This document shows, one piece after another, positions 25,901 through 35,102 of a DNA stretch of 64,000 nt. This stretch comes from Paraescarpia echinospica (Eukaryota; Annelida; Polychaeta; Sabellida; Siboglinidae). The notes under the pieces were generated by a model. The model did not search any database. It saw only the letters and a program-made list of their open reading frames with translations, and had not been told where the DNA came from. The stretch spans positions 83,269,608 to 83,333,607 of the forward strand of contig CM034531.1 in NCBI GenBank assembly GCA_020002185.1. Direction: 5' to 3'. Numbering within the stretch: the stretch's first letter is position 1; each line of letters begins with the position of its first letter. The position numbers were made by a program, and so were the translations under genes.

Positions 25901-28900
25901 TAAACAGGGGTGTGCCGAGTAGCAAACATACTACTCGATTAATCGGCAAGGGATATTTTACTCGTATTTGAGTAATCATGTGACATGATACATCAATATA
26001 TATATACATGTATTAGTGGTTTCACCCTCTCATAAATCAGACACCCATAATCAAACGCCAACAAATGTACATCCATCATAACCCTTAATGATCTGTAACT
26101 ATGATTCACCAAAAACCATTTGATTAATAATTACAAACTCACAATATAGGACTTCAGGGCCTCTTGGCCCATTTTTAGTCTATTGCCATCACTCTGCGTC
26201 CACCGTCCACCGTTAGCTGCCGTATCTCAGAAAACGTTCAGCAACTTTTTTTATAATTTTGCATAGACATATCTTAGGGCACTGCCACTATGCATGAGAA
26301 ATCTGTATTTGATTTAATCATTCTAAGGGCTCCCTAGGACCTCCAAGGACCCCAAAACTGGTAAAAATATAACCTTTTGCCTATTTTTTCAAAAACTGTT
26401 CAGCAACTTTTTCTCTAATTTTGCTTATACATTTCATGTGGTAGTGTCACTGTACACAAGAAATCTGTATTTGATTGAATCATTCTAAGGGCACCTAATG
26501 ACCCCCCAAAAAGGACCCCAAAACTGGTAAATTTTCACATTTTGCCTATTTTTTCAAAAACTCTTCATTAGCTTTTTCTCTAGTTTTGCATATAGACATT
26601 TCATGTGGCAGCGCAACTGTACACAAGAAATCTGTATTTGATTGAATAATTCTAAGGGCACCAAAGGTCACCTAAAATGTTAAATTTGCTAACTAAATTG
26701 TCTGCTGCACCAGCAGATCTATCATGCTTACAGTCCTTTTGTTCAACTAATCCCTTTTCCTACATCTGTCACACCTCACTGTGCCTGCCTGATGGGTGTA
26801 ACTAATCTGTAATTGGTCATTGGCAGAGGCTTGTGTCAATAGACAGGGCCCACTAGACCCTTGGACAGTTGTGCCTACATTCTAAGGGGTCATCCTGAAA
26901 CAACCAAATGTCAACCATTAGAAGAGTTGACATAGTTCCGCTATATACAAGAAATCTGTATTTGATTGAATTATTCTAGTATCATCAGCATATAGTATAA
27001 CATACATTTACAAGAAAATGTCTACATCATCATCACTTAGGTTGTTGTAAATTTCACCAGCTGCCATGTCAAGTCCCGTATAATTATGACTAACGGTTTT
27101 CAAAATCATTAAAGTAAATAGCAAATAACAAAGGAGACAAGTTTTCTCCTTGTGGTAACTCTTCATCACATGAGAAGAAGGCTGACACTTTACACTATCT
27201 AGTGATGTGGTTTTGAGAAGGGCCCTTGAGACTATCCCCTAACAGTAGATTTTGTGTATTGTGCCAGAAACAGAACACTATTCCCCTTCTCAAAACATCT
27301 GTCACATGTGGAGTCTGTGTCTTGCATAGATATCTATTTTTATGCAGTTGTTTTATATAAGCAGGAAGTTTGTGAAATTAGTTATTCTTAGGCCACAGAA
27401 AAGTAATTCCCGGTTTCTCATCAATGCATGTATTTAAAAATGTGCCACAACATTTTATTTTCTATTATAATTATTCCTCTAAATGCAAGACGTGGTGCAA
27501 TAAGGGAACAGTAAACATGTTAACATTTTTGCAGTTGTGTGCTAATGTCTGAGTTTCTGCAAATGTCTTCCCAGTCCATTCTGCATTATTGTCTGACCAT
27601 CTCTTTCTCTGTCTTCCCTGTCTTCTTTTCCCCGGCACTGTTCCTTGTAGTATTGTTTTTTGTGAGCCCGCTTGATCGTGTTACATTTTGATTTGCATTA
27701 GTACCTCATTTTGCGTGAATGGTCTGTTTATGTGTTCATTTGACTGGGAAATCTTTCTTGGATCAAAAGGTATCTCACTAGCTGCAGTTTCACTTTCAGG
27801 TTTTTCACTGAGTTTTTCAAAGTGGTTCATAAACTTATCCAGTGAAATATTTCCAAATTTTTCACTGCTGTTACTTGCTTCATTAAGTATATCCCAGTAT
27901 TCTGCAGGCTTGCTATGTTTTAGGTTGCACAAGTTTTCATGTAACTGTTTATGGTAGCATTTTGATATTTGTTTTATAAAGCATTTATACCCACTAGCCA
28001 ATTCTCTTAACTCTGCATTAGCTTCGTCATTTTAAATTTTCTTTAGTCTACCTCTCAAATAATCTGCCCTCTTAGTTTTATACATAATCTGGCATATCTT
28101 GCTAAGTCTTTGTAGCAGCACATTTGTACTTCCAGTGTATCATTGCAACATAACATACATACTGTGTGCCACATTTGAATGTCATGCATGTAATATTTCC
28201 ATGCAATCCACTTGCATATATAATATAAAACTTTTTCTTCGTTTTCACTTTTTGACCCTTACCATGTTCAATAACTTCGCAAATTTTTGTAGCAGTCATA
28301 ATTTTTGAAGCACCCTACCCAACCTTTACAAGAATGTAAGAAAAAATAATGTTACAATTTTTCCGACTTATCACTCATTTGGTCAGCTGGGGTCACATAT
28401 CGACGTATTAGTCCAAAGGACTTCAGGGCCTCTTGGCCCATTTTTCTGCATAGCTGTCATAAATTTTATTTAACAGTGTTTGTTTAATAATATTTGTCTG
28501 CCAAATTTTTGTTTAATCATGTTTTCTCTGCCATAGTATGGCTTTAATGATGTCTTCTCTGTCAAAGTGTGTCTTTAATTATGCCTTCTTTGCTAATATG
28601 TAGTTTTAATTATGTCTGTCAAAGTGTAGCTTTAATGCTGTCTTCTCTGTCAAAGAGTGGCTTTAATGATGTCTTCTCTGTCAAAATGTGGCTTTAATTA
28701 TGTCTTCTCTGTTAAAGTATGGCTTTAATGATGTCTTCTCTGTCAAAGTGTGGCTTTAATTATGTCTTCTCTGTCAAAGTGTGGCTTTAATGATGTCTTC
28801 TCTGCCAAAGTGTGGCTTTGATAATGTCTTCTCTGTCAAAATGTGACTTTAACGATGTCTTCTCTGCCAAAGTGTGGCTTTAATTATGTCTTCTCTGTGA

Positions 28901-29637
28901 AAGTGTGGCTTTAATGATGTCTTCTCTGTGAAAGTGTGACTTTAATGATGTCTTCTGTGCAAAAGTGTGGCGTTAATTATGTCTTCTCTGTTAAAGTGTG
29001 ACTTTAATGATGTCTTCTGTGCCAAAGTGTGGCGTTAATGATGTCTTCTCTGTGAAAGTGTGACTTTAATGATGTCTTCTGTGCCAAAGTGTGGCGTTAA
29101 TGATGTCTTCTCTGTCAAAGTGTGGCTTTAATGATGTCTTCTCTGTCAAAGTGTGGCTTTAATGATGTCTTCTCTGCCAAAGTGTGGCTTTGATAATGTC
29201 TTCTCTGTCAAAATGTGACTTTAACGATGTCTTCTCTGCCAAAGTGTGGCTTTAATTATGTCTTCTCTGTGAAAGTGTGGCTTTAATTGTGTCTTCTCTG
29301 TGAAAGTGTGACTTTAATGATGTCTTCTGTGCAAAAGTGTGGCGTTAATTATGTCTTCTCTGTTAAAGTGTGACTTTAATGATGTCTTCTGTGCAAAAGT
29401 GTGGCGTTAATTATGTCTTCTCTGTGAAAGTGTGACTTTAATGATGTCTTCTGTGCCAAAGTGTGGCGTTAATGATGTCTTATCTGTCAAAGTGTGGCTT
29501 TAATGATGTCTTCTCTGCCAAAGCAGCGATGGCCGGAAGCAGAGTTCAACATAGTACATGACGCCGGCCACTCGGCGAAGGAGCAAGGCACCACCTCACT
29601 GCTGGTGAGGGCGGCAGACAAGTACGCTACACTATAG
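13956..29637 (+). CDS. proline iminopeptidase (alpha/beta hydrolase, peptidase family S33), 7 exons
   Basis: The enzyme removes N-terminal proline from peptides. Coding exons are 13956-14395, 17781-17904, 20868-21043, 21533-21617, 22470-22657, 23212-23356 and 29527-29637. Phases agree throughout and give 422 residues plus TAG. Visible family motifs are PEIEPFDSG (114-121), the oxyanion loop LHGGPGGG (147-154), DQRGAGKS, the nucleophile elbow GGSWG with Ser217, HYFVNGGF (339-346), GRYDVVCP with Asp373, and DAGHS with His401. The triad is therefore complete. The core from about residue 112 is close to the usual 310-320 residues. In front is an extension of about 110 residues rich in Arg, Ser and Lys with few acids in its first 60, like a mitochondrial presequence. 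A second in-frame ATG at 14241 (Met96) could start a cytosolic form. I chose ATG 13956; a GTG directly before it is not a start. The last exon could begin three bases earlier, adding one Gln. Introns carry mobile DNA (see separate entries). Confidence 0.95.
14400..15300. other. intron 1, AT-rich stretch with recurring TGACCTAATTAAT-like words
   Basis: TGACCTAATTAATTGACCT, TTGACCTAATTAATG, TTATTAATTGACCT and similar words recur from 14840 to 15210 at irregular spacing. There is no coding. It may be decayed satellite. Confidence 0.4.
15305..15625. mobile_element. large foldback (MITE-like) element in intron 1
   Basis: The left arm, about 15305-15410, contains TTATTCGCCACAAAAATGAA and AACGATGTTTCTAAATT. 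The right arm, about 15515-15625, contains the reverse complements in reverse order (AATTTAGAAACATCGTT, then TTCATTTTTGTGGCGAATAA). The arms are over 100 bp with a spacer of about 100 bp. No frame is inside. Confidence 0.75.
15700..15778 (-). repeat. tRNA-like segment, probable SINE head
   Basis: The minus strand reads GGTCCCGCTAGCTCAATGGG, then an A-box end and GCGCGTTG, and later a B-box GGTTCAATCC. The 3' half of the acceptor stem does not pair with GGTCCCG. I therefore read it as a degenerate tRNA or a tRNA-derived SINE, not a working tRNA gene. Confidence 0.45.
16390..17235 (-). mobile_element. CR1-like reverse transcriptase fragment, broken
   Basis: Running down the minus strand there is PLFKIGSRNKSENYRPVSLT (about 17160) and ICKLLEKLIKDH, then a break. 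After it come LDFQKGFDKVRHQRIL (about 16900), SVLSGVPQGSVLGPILF (about 16740) and VLKFADDTKLFRR (about 16640), the FADD catalytic box. At least three frameshifts or stops separate these pieces. It is a dead insertion in intron 1 on the strand opposite to the host gene. Confidence 0.8.
17441..17503. repeat. 63-bp hairpin, 29-bp perfect arms
   Basis: The left arm starts ATGTACTAGAAATGTGGAAA. Its exact reverse complement follows after a five-base loop (ATTCA). It lies 280 bp before exon 2 of the proline iminopeptidase gene. Confidence 0.9.
18330..19170. repeat. dispersed repeat family with internal ~167-bp period (intron 2 copy)
   Basis: It begins near GGGCCGAAGGTCCAATTGAC. It then repeats a module containing AACTGTTCAGCAACTTTTTC-like sequence, TCTAATTTTGCA, GTGCCACTATACACAAGAAA and GATTGAATCATTCTAAGG, at 18408, 18575, 18742 and, after a gap, 18988. 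Sister copies are at 24378-24800 and 26140-26720. I recognise no coding potential. Confidence 0.75.
20350..20802. repeat. dispersed repeat, copy 1 (intron 2)
   Basis: It matches 28034-28443 along its length in the same orientation. It starts with a short LINE-derived stretch (CTTTAGTCTACC), then GTAGCAGCACATTTGTACTT, and ends with GGTCACATAT, AAAGGACTTCAGGGCCTCTT and GGCCC or GCCCC. Both copies are in introns of the same gene. Confidence 0.75.
22218..22292. repeat. CA-rich simple repeat
   Basis: CACACA-rich low-complexity sequence in intron 4, about 180 bp before exon 5. Confidence 0.6.
23360..24370. other. intron 6, first part; weak traces of the downstream minisatellite
   Basis: There is no exon here. 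Between 23820 and 24370 loose matches to GATGTTTTCTCTGCC and TAGCTTTAGTGATGTAT resemble units of the array at 28480-29523. They may be old, decayed copies. Confidence 0.35.
24378..24800. repeat. dispersed repeat family (intron 6, copy A)
   Basis: It begins GGGCCGAAGGTCCAATGGAC and carries two modules of the family described at 18330-19170. Confidence 0.7.
26140..26720. repeat. dispersed repeat family (intron 6, copy B)
   Basis: It starts with GGACTTCAGGGCCTCTTGGC, the end motif of the 20350-20802 repeat, and runs straight into three modules of the 18330-19170 family. The two families may therefore be parts of one element. A stray piece of the module is also at 26940-26978. Confidence 0.7.
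27681..28080 (-). mobile_element. LINE fragment (endonuclease-RT linker)
   Basis: The minus-strand frame contains KPAEYWDILNEASNSSEK and DKFMNHFEKLSEKPES, typical of the linker between endonuclease and reverse transcriptase in Jockey/CR1-like LINEs. It continues, after a stop, into RADYLRGRLKK at about 28050. The RT domain itself is missing. Confidence 0.55.
28034..28443. repeat. dispersed repeat, copy 2 (intron 6)
   Basis: Second copy of the 20350-20802 repeat, ending AAAGGACTTCAGGGCCTCTT then GGCCCATTTTT. It directly abuts the start of the minisatellite. Confidence 0.75.
28480..29523. repeat. minisatellite, 31-bp unit, about 33 copies
   Basis: The unit is close to TGTGGCTTTAATGATGTCTT followed by CTCTGTCAAAG. 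The first few units are more diverged. A higher order is visible: the run starting CTCTGCCAAAGTGTGGCTTT at about 28800 recurs at about 29172, 372 bp (12 units) later, with the same order of variant units. The array ends exactly at the 3' splice site of the last proline iminopeptidase exon. Confidence 0.95.
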
Positions 29638-29963
29638 CTCACTGTGCAGTGTGCACAGACAACAGCAGGTGGCATGGAAATAATTTGTTATGGACTATAT
29701 TTTTACTATTAGTGAATGGCACATATATTAGGAAATGTCAATCAATGTTCATGTTATAAAGCTGATGCATATCAGTAGGAATATGGTTATATGTCCACTG
29801 CATAAAAACCATCTCTACTAACTAGTTATTTTCCATTTGCTGGAAGTTGCTACAGTTTATTTATTTTCTATTTGCTGGACGTTGGTACAGTTTGGTGGTG
29901 CCGCTGGTATTAATGGGAGTTGGAATGGTTTATTAATTAATGTTGTATTTTGATCACAGAGAA

Positions 29964-29969
29964 AATAAA
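29964..29969 (+). terminator. candidate polyadenylation signal of the proline iminopeptidase gene
   Basis: AATAAA lies about 330 bases after the TAG stop. It is the first canonical hexamer I see in the 3' region. Confidence 0.45.
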
Positions 29970-29999
29970 TCATGATAAATGGCGTAAATGTGTTCACAT

Positions 30000-31200
30000 G
30001 TCCTGCCATTACCGTATTGACATGCTGTGGAGCAGCTTGGTCAAATTAGTTACTTCCAGATCATTTGATCATGTCACTAGTGATTGTGAGGCCAAAACTA
30101 CATTTTTGCAATTTTAAAATGTCGACCAATTCACTGGGTAAGAAACATTTGTTAGCATCGTCATGCTACACTAATTCACCATTAAAATAGATAACATCAG
30201 TTATGATAATTTTGCAGCCAGATTCTTGTTGGATAATCGTAGTATGATGGAAATCAGCTAGAAATTGCAATATTTTGAGCTGCTCAACTAACCGAACATG
30301 TGGGTGGAAGTAAAAAAGTGTGGTTTCAAACGTTCTTTATCTAAGTATTTCACGGACACCTACAGCAGTCTACGTGGAAACTTGACTAAGATGCTCTAGT
30401 ATTGTATAAAACTGAATTAAATCGTCATGAACTGTAAGTGTCATTGTCTTGTTGTTTCTCAGTAAAATCATCTACCTACTTGTAACTTTTGAGTGATGTT
30501 ACACATCAGTTCTTGTTCATTTCACAGTAACAATACTGTATTATTTTATAAAATTATAATTAATATAATGTTTTGTGATATATGTTAAAATAACTTATTT
30601 TTGCTAATCAGAAATTACACATCTAAATACAGACTGGTGGTTAGAAATTTACATCATTAGTATATTTATCATCACCAGATGCTGTATCTGTTGCTGGTGT
30701 ACGTGATCATGACCGTCCCTGTCACCCGACCACGTGTCTCGATTCCGTGTATTCCAGTTCTGTTATGATGTCGATCTCTGTTTCTTCTTTCATTCGTATT
30801 GTCTGTACTGCATCAATGTTCTCATCATGTGGCCTAGATGGCTCATCGATTTCACCCGATTACCTGGGGTCGAAATTAAGAAATTTAACCCACTCGCCAG
30901 GGGGACTAGTAGCCTTAAAGGCCATATTCTGGGAGAAAAAAAATTGCTAATAAGTATAAAAATATGCATGTACATATGTGTTCTGCAATATAATGACAAC
31001 CGCGAAACCACACGTTTGCTGAAACATTTCTAAAATTGACATTAAACGAGACCTGTCTTTGTGCAGGCTTAGAAAAGTATGTTTTCCGGAAATGCCGCGA
31101 GGGGCAGAATCGTCCCGTCAGTTGTGGAAAACATTCCCGGGATGGCAAGCGTTCTCGGCGGCTGGATTTGTTTGGTGGATGTTTGAACTGGTATACATTC
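30000..31200. other. intergenic, no supported gene
   Basis: No exon with consistent borders is found. A minus-strand acidic frame near 30727-30865 is discussed under rejected items. Confidence 0.35.
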
Positions 31201-31214
31201 GTTCACATATAGAA

Positions 31215-31331
31215 ATGGTGAACAAATGTGTTGTTGGAAACTGCAACAATTCGAATCTGACTGGCCATTATATGCACAAATTTCCCAAAGAGCCAGTTAT
31301 TCGACAGAAATGGGACCGTTTTGTTTAAAAC
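31215..31331 (+). pseudogene. THAP-domain fragment
   Basis: From ATG 31215 the frame reads MVNKCVVGNCNNSNL and then HKFPKEPVIRQKWDRFV. This matches the first half of a THAP zinc finger: C-x4-C, then a His/Phe-Pro-Lys block and a conserved Trp. A TAA follows, where the family continues. The next codons (NGRAGW) still resemble the domain, so the stop is probably a mutation. The second half with the C-x2-H pair is absent and the 3' end of a LINE begins about 110 bp on. THAP domains occur in host DNA-binding proteins and P-element-type transposases; I cannot tell which this was. Confidence 0.6.
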
Positions 31332-31444
31332 GGCAGGGCCGGCTGGACGCATGTCTATGTCTATATAATAATTGGCAAAAACCATACGGTCATTACGCCA
31401 ATATAGGGGACGGGGGGCATATGGCATAGCACTACAGGGAATTT

Positions 31445-31846
31445 TTAGAGTCGTCTGCCCAGCCTAGATTTAAAAGTATCCACCGTGGCTGCAGACACAA
31501 CTGTTTCGGTTAGTCCGTTCCAGTTCCTTACTGTTCTATTAAAAAAGCTGTTAGCATAAACCTGAGTCCTTGCCGGCACCTGAATAAATCGTTCACTGTG
31601 GCCACGAGTGTTGTTGAGTGAGTGAACGAGGTGGCTCGGCAAAGGAAGGGCTATTTCTCCATGTACAGATTTATAGAACATTGCTAGGCGGCTGACCTCT
31701 CTGCGGCGCTCTAGGGACTCCCACTTGAGTGTTTTCATCATTAATGTTACGCTGCTTTCCCGACTGTTGTTACCCATTACAAATCTCGCTGCTCGTCGCT
31801 GTATTTTCTCAAGTTCGTTAATATTTGTTGTGTGTATGGATCCCAA
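31445..31846 (-). CDS. reverse transcriptase C-terminal part (frameshifted)
   Basis: It continues the frame ending at 31777. The first frame reaches LEYASAAWDPYTQ and then goes off; this one picks up with NINELEKIQRRAARFVMGN and runs to the end of the protein (FNRTVRNWNGL, then FKSRLGRRL). One indel around 31820-31846 separates them. It contains the conserved RRAARFV and WN.L blocks of the CR1-like RT C-terminus. Confidence 0.8.
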   Translation of the reverse strand: MGSIHTTNINELEKIQRRAARFVMGNNSRESSVTLMMKTLKWESLERRREVSRLAMFYKSVHGEIALPLPSHLVHSLNNTRGHSERFIQVPARTQVYANSFFNRTVRNWNGLTETVVSAATVDTFKSRLGRRL

Positions 31847-33300
31847 GCAGCGCTCGCGTATTCGAGATTAGGGCGGACTAGTGCAAAGTAAGCCGATTGT
31901 TTAGTTTTCTCTGAGCATTTGTACAGATTTCTCTTGATAAAACCTAATATACGGTTAGATTTGGCAGATAGGTGGGATATGTGAGTGTTCCATCTGAGGT
32001 CATCAGAGAACTCCACACCTAGGTACGGGTGATGGTGTACAGTTCCCAGGCTGTCTCCATTGATGGTATACTGAGATCGGTGGATAGTTCTCTTCTTGGT
32101 GATATGCATAACTGAGCATTTATTGATATTAAAATGCATCTGCCAGGTTGCAGACCAGTCCACCAGCCTATGCAGGTCGGACTGGAGGGCTTCTACATCA
32201 TTACTGTCATTGATACACCTGTATAGAATACAATCGTCGGCAAAAAGCCGGATATTAGAGGTGATCCCCTCTCCTATATCATTGACATATAATAAAAAAA
32301 GAAGTGGGCCCAGTACAGTGCCCTGTGGTACCCCAGACTCGACTGTCACTTCTTCTGACGACTCGCCATCTACTACTACATTCTGCTTTCTGTCAGTTAG
32401 CCAATTTGAAATCCAGTTGGTGACTCCATCACTGACCCCGTAATACTGGAGTTTTCCCATAAGGCGTGCATGAGGCACGGTGTCAAAGGCCTTAGAAAAG
32501 TCCAGTATTAGGAGATCAGTTTGGTGGCCGTTATCTATATTCTTTGCAATGTCATCTGTGGCACCAATTAATTGTGTCTCACATGAATGTTTATTCCTGA
32601 ACCCATGCTGGTACTCTACGATGATGTTATTAGAGTCCAGATGGTCCATTATGTTGCTGTAGATAATGTGTTCAAATAGCTTGCAGCATACTGATGTGAG
32701 GGATACTGGCCTATAGTTTGCTGCGATTGATTTGTCACCCTTCTTGAATACTGCTGATATATTAGCATGTTTCCAGTCAAGGGGGACCTCACCCGTGTCG
32801 ATGGATTGTTGGAATATTCTAGCCAGGCAAGGTGCAATTTGATCGGCTGTCTCCATTAACATTTTGTTTGGGATTGCGTCAGGGCCATGCGCTTTGCCGG
32901 GCTTCAGTCTGAGTAACAACTTGATGTACATATCAGCTCCAAACAACAAAGCTGTCTGGATCCTCCTCTCACCCACAAACTGGAATCCAGCATTTATATT
33001 ATCAGGAAGTGATGCTGATGTAAAACCATTACCATGTCGAAGACCCGCCATGAATGCGACCATCAGTATGAAAGCTGTTGTTACCCGTCGGTCCATCTTA
33101 TGGTGACAAGTTTCCTGCCAATTTTCAGGTAGTTTAAAATGTGTTAAAAAATCAATAATAAATAAATTATGCCGCTGTACGACTGTCCAGATACTCCGAC
33201 ATAAATAGTGAAGGCTTAAAAACAATACAAAAAATAAAAACAATATGGTGTAGATTTTAAAATGTTGAAAAATAAAATGTACTTGCAATAAAATGTTCAA
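31777..33300 (-). CDS. leader-RT fusion frame: reverse transcriptase core
   Basis: An open frame of 507 codons. The first ~127 residues come from the duplicated leader segment. From Leu-Leu-Leu-Arg-Leu-Lys (starting at 32919) it is reverse transcriptase, with GKAHGPDAIPNKML, NYRPVSLTSVCCKLFEHII, LDFSKAFDTVPHARLM, GVPQGTVLGPLLFLLYVND, the catalytic LFADDC, and YLGVEFSDDLRWNTHI. The leader joins the RT in frame, though the RT normally follows the endonuclease in the same polypeptide. The frame leaves the RT sequence near 31840 because of an indel. Confidence 0.85.
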   Translation of the reverse strand: MNILLQVHFIFQHFKIYTILFLFFVLFLSLHYLCRSIWTVVQRHNLFIIDFLTHFKLPENWQETCHHKMDRRVTTAFILMVAFMAGLRHGNGFTSASLPDNINAGFQFVGERRIQTALLFGADMYIKLLLRLKPGKAHGPDAIPNKMLMETADQIAPCLARIFQQSIDTGEVPLDWKHANISAVFKKGDKSIAANYRPVSLTSVCCKLFEHIIYSNIMDHLDSNNIIVEYQHGFRNKHSCETQLIGATDDIAKNIDNGHQTDLLILDFSKAFDTVPHARLMGKLQYYGVSDGVTNWISNWLTDRKQNVVVDGESSEEVTVESGVPQGTVLGPLLFLLYVNDIGEGITSNIRLFADDCILYRCINDSNDVEALQSDLHRLVDWSATWQMHFNINKCSVMHITKKRTIHRSQYTINGDSLGTVHHHPYLGVEFSDDLRWNTHISHLSAKSNRILGFIKRNLYKCSEKTKQSAYFALVRPNLEYASAAWDPYTQQILTNLRKYSDEQRDL

Positions 33301-33662
33301 TGCTGTTATAGGATTTCACAAAAGAAACCAGTTGCAAGCCAAGTCTCTCCCTCTCTCTTTTATTAATTAACCTACGTTATATTATGATCAATGCAATTGA
33401 AAGATTTCGCACAGGTATCAGGTTAAATGATCTATTTAAATTTCAAGTGCAGACAAGACGTCTTTATTATATAGTGCAGCTAACAAGGGATTTTTACCCA
33501 GGGCGACTCCGGGTTTTAAAAGACGTCCTGTGCGAAAAGCCTGTTAGTATAAAGGTATATTGGTGCTCCTATTAGTTTTGGCAATCAATTAGTTAGCAGC
33601 CTGACCTGTGCGTTTCTATATGGATGGAGCTATACGTACTATAGCCTTTGTTTACACGAAGT
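32920..33662 (-). repeat. 743-bp leader repeat, inner copy
   Basis: It is identical in length to 35427-36169 and differs at only a handful of bases by eye. Both copies start (minus strand) ACTTCGTGTAAACAAAGG and end GATATGTACATCAAG. Inside are a TATA-like TATATAATAAAGACGTC (33458-33475), an inverted pair TTTCGCACAGG/CCTGTGCGAAA (33405-33415 and 33527-33537) and a short signal-peptide-like frame. This copy lies between endonuclease (VTVSIY) and RT (KLLLRLKPG). Confidence 0.95.
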
Positions 33663-35082
33663 ATATGGATACAGTGACTGTGATTCCCGGCATTGCGGAA
33701 TATGGTGACTGAGGCATGACTGGGATGTTGACAAGATCTTCCTTTGTGAAGACAGTTTGGTACTGCTTTGACAGTATATCTGCTTTCCCCTTACTAGACG
33801 AAACCAGGTGATTATTGTGGTCTTTCAGTGATGGTATACCAACAAAGTCCTTTCTTATATTTTTGACGTATGACCAAAATTTCTTAGGGATTGACCTTTC
33901 TTCATTACACTCGACGTCAAGCATGCTATCAATATAGTTATGATACGCAGCGGTTAGTTCTGTTTTTACATGTGTCCGGAGCTTCCTGAAGACAACCCAA
34001 TCCTGATTGTTTTGAGTCTTTTTTGCTTTGTTATATAGTCTCTGTTTCTTGCGGATTAGTCTGTGAATATGGCTTGTCATCCATGGGAGATTATTCCTAG
34101 TTGATAGTTTCTTTGTGGGAATGAATCTGTTCATGCTATCCAGTACAATTAATCTAAACATATTCCAGTTCTCATTAACTGATCGCAAATTGAAATCCTC
34201 TCCAAACAAGTTTATATTAAATTCATCTAACTCTTTTTTAATGGCACCAATGTTTGCTCGTTTATATATATAAACGGTTCTGGCTTTCTTCTTGTTCATT
34301 GGTACTTTCATGTCGAGATCGGTGATGACAATGTCATGGTCGCTAATTCCGTTGATAGTAGAGATATTTCTGAACAGGTTAGGGTTTGTGGTAAGAATCA
34401 GGTCCAGTATATTGTTGAGGCGTGTTGGTATTCTGACCACTTGGTCCAATGAAAAGTCATTGCAGATATCAGTCAGCTTCTGACTCATACCATTGCCATA
34501 CTGGGGGTTTCTGATCACCGACTTGGTTTCCCAGTCGATGCCCGGCATATTAAAATCACCCCCCAAAACAATGTTTGCCGCTGGATATTTCGAGCTAATA
34601 CGGCCTAGCGAATTCTCCAGACCAGATAGTGCATCGATAGTGGAGGTAGGTGGTCTATAATATGATCCCACTATCAGGGTCCGGCACCCGAACACCTGTA
34701 TTCTTGCCCATACAGTTTCACAGTCAGAGTCAAACTCGGGCATCCCCGACGAAATAAAACAATTCTTTATGGCAACGAATACTCCTCCACCATTCCTGTC
34801 TCGGTCTTTTCGGTAGACATCGTATCCTGGATGGAAGATTTCTCCATCAGACACCGATGCATCTACGTGCGACTCTGTGCCAATCACTACATCGGGACCC
34901 TCGGCCTCCACAGTACTCATAAACTGGGTGCGTTTATCTGTGCTTAGTATGCTGTTGCAGTTAATGACCATAATCTTAATTGGTTTTGATTTAGGCTTGT
35001 TGGTTGGTTTGTTCCGGTTTGTAGGTTCGGACTCAGAGTCTGCAATGTTGTCACCATTTTCAGACACTGAGTCTGACAACAA
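33652..35082 (-). CDS. LINE endonuclease (exonuclease-endonuclease-phosphatase fold)
   Basis: A 476-codon frame carrying the apurinic-type endonuclease of non-LTR elements. Visible blocks are MVINCNSILSTDK, GTESHVDASVSDGEIF (catalytic Glu), GGGVFVAIKN, SYYRPPTS, LGGDFNMPGIDW (Asp/Asn), LTDICNDFSLDQVV, LDLILTTNP and ISDHDIVITDL (Ser-Asp-His). A linker typical of the family follows (KKFWSYVKNIRKD). The end, ITVTVSIYFV and stop, is where the inner leader copy has been inserted. The first 40 residues are acidic and Asn/Lys-rich. It lies in a different frame from the PHD part. Confidence 0.9.
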   Translation of the reverse strand: MLSDSVSENGDNIADSESEPTNRNKPTNKPKSKPIKIMVINCNSILSTDKRTQFMSTVEAEGPDVVIGTESHVDASVSDGEIFHPGYDVYRKDRDRNGGGVFVAIKNCFISSGMPEFDSDCETVWARIQVFGCRTLIVGSYYRPPTSTIDALSGLENSLGRISSKYPAANIVLGGDFNMPGIDWETKSVIRNPQYGNGMSQKLTDICNDFSLDQVVRIPTRLNNILDLILTTNPNLFRNISTINGISDHDIVITDLDMKVPMNKKKARTVYIYKRANIGAIKKELDEFNINLFGEDFNLRSVNENWNMFRLIVLDSMNRFIPTKKLSTRNNLPWMTSHIHRLIRKKQRLYNKAKKTQNNQDWVVFRKLRTHVKTELTAAYHNYIDSMLDVECNEERSIPKKFWSYVKNIRKDFVGIPSLKDHNNHLVSSSKGKADILSKQYQTVFTKEDLVNIPVMPQSPYSAMPGITVTVSIYFV

Positions 35083-35102
35083 GTCATATGGGTTAGGGTC
35101 AC

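Noticed and set aside
28480..29523. A CRISPR-like repeat array
   Set aside because: Units are head-to-tail with no unique spacers and sit in an intron of an animal gene; this is a minisatellite.
30727..30865. Minus-strand acidic frame (EIDEPSRPHDENIDAVQTIR and following) that looks coding
   Set aside because: No acceptor in the right phase was found and nothing nearby joins to it; too short to support.
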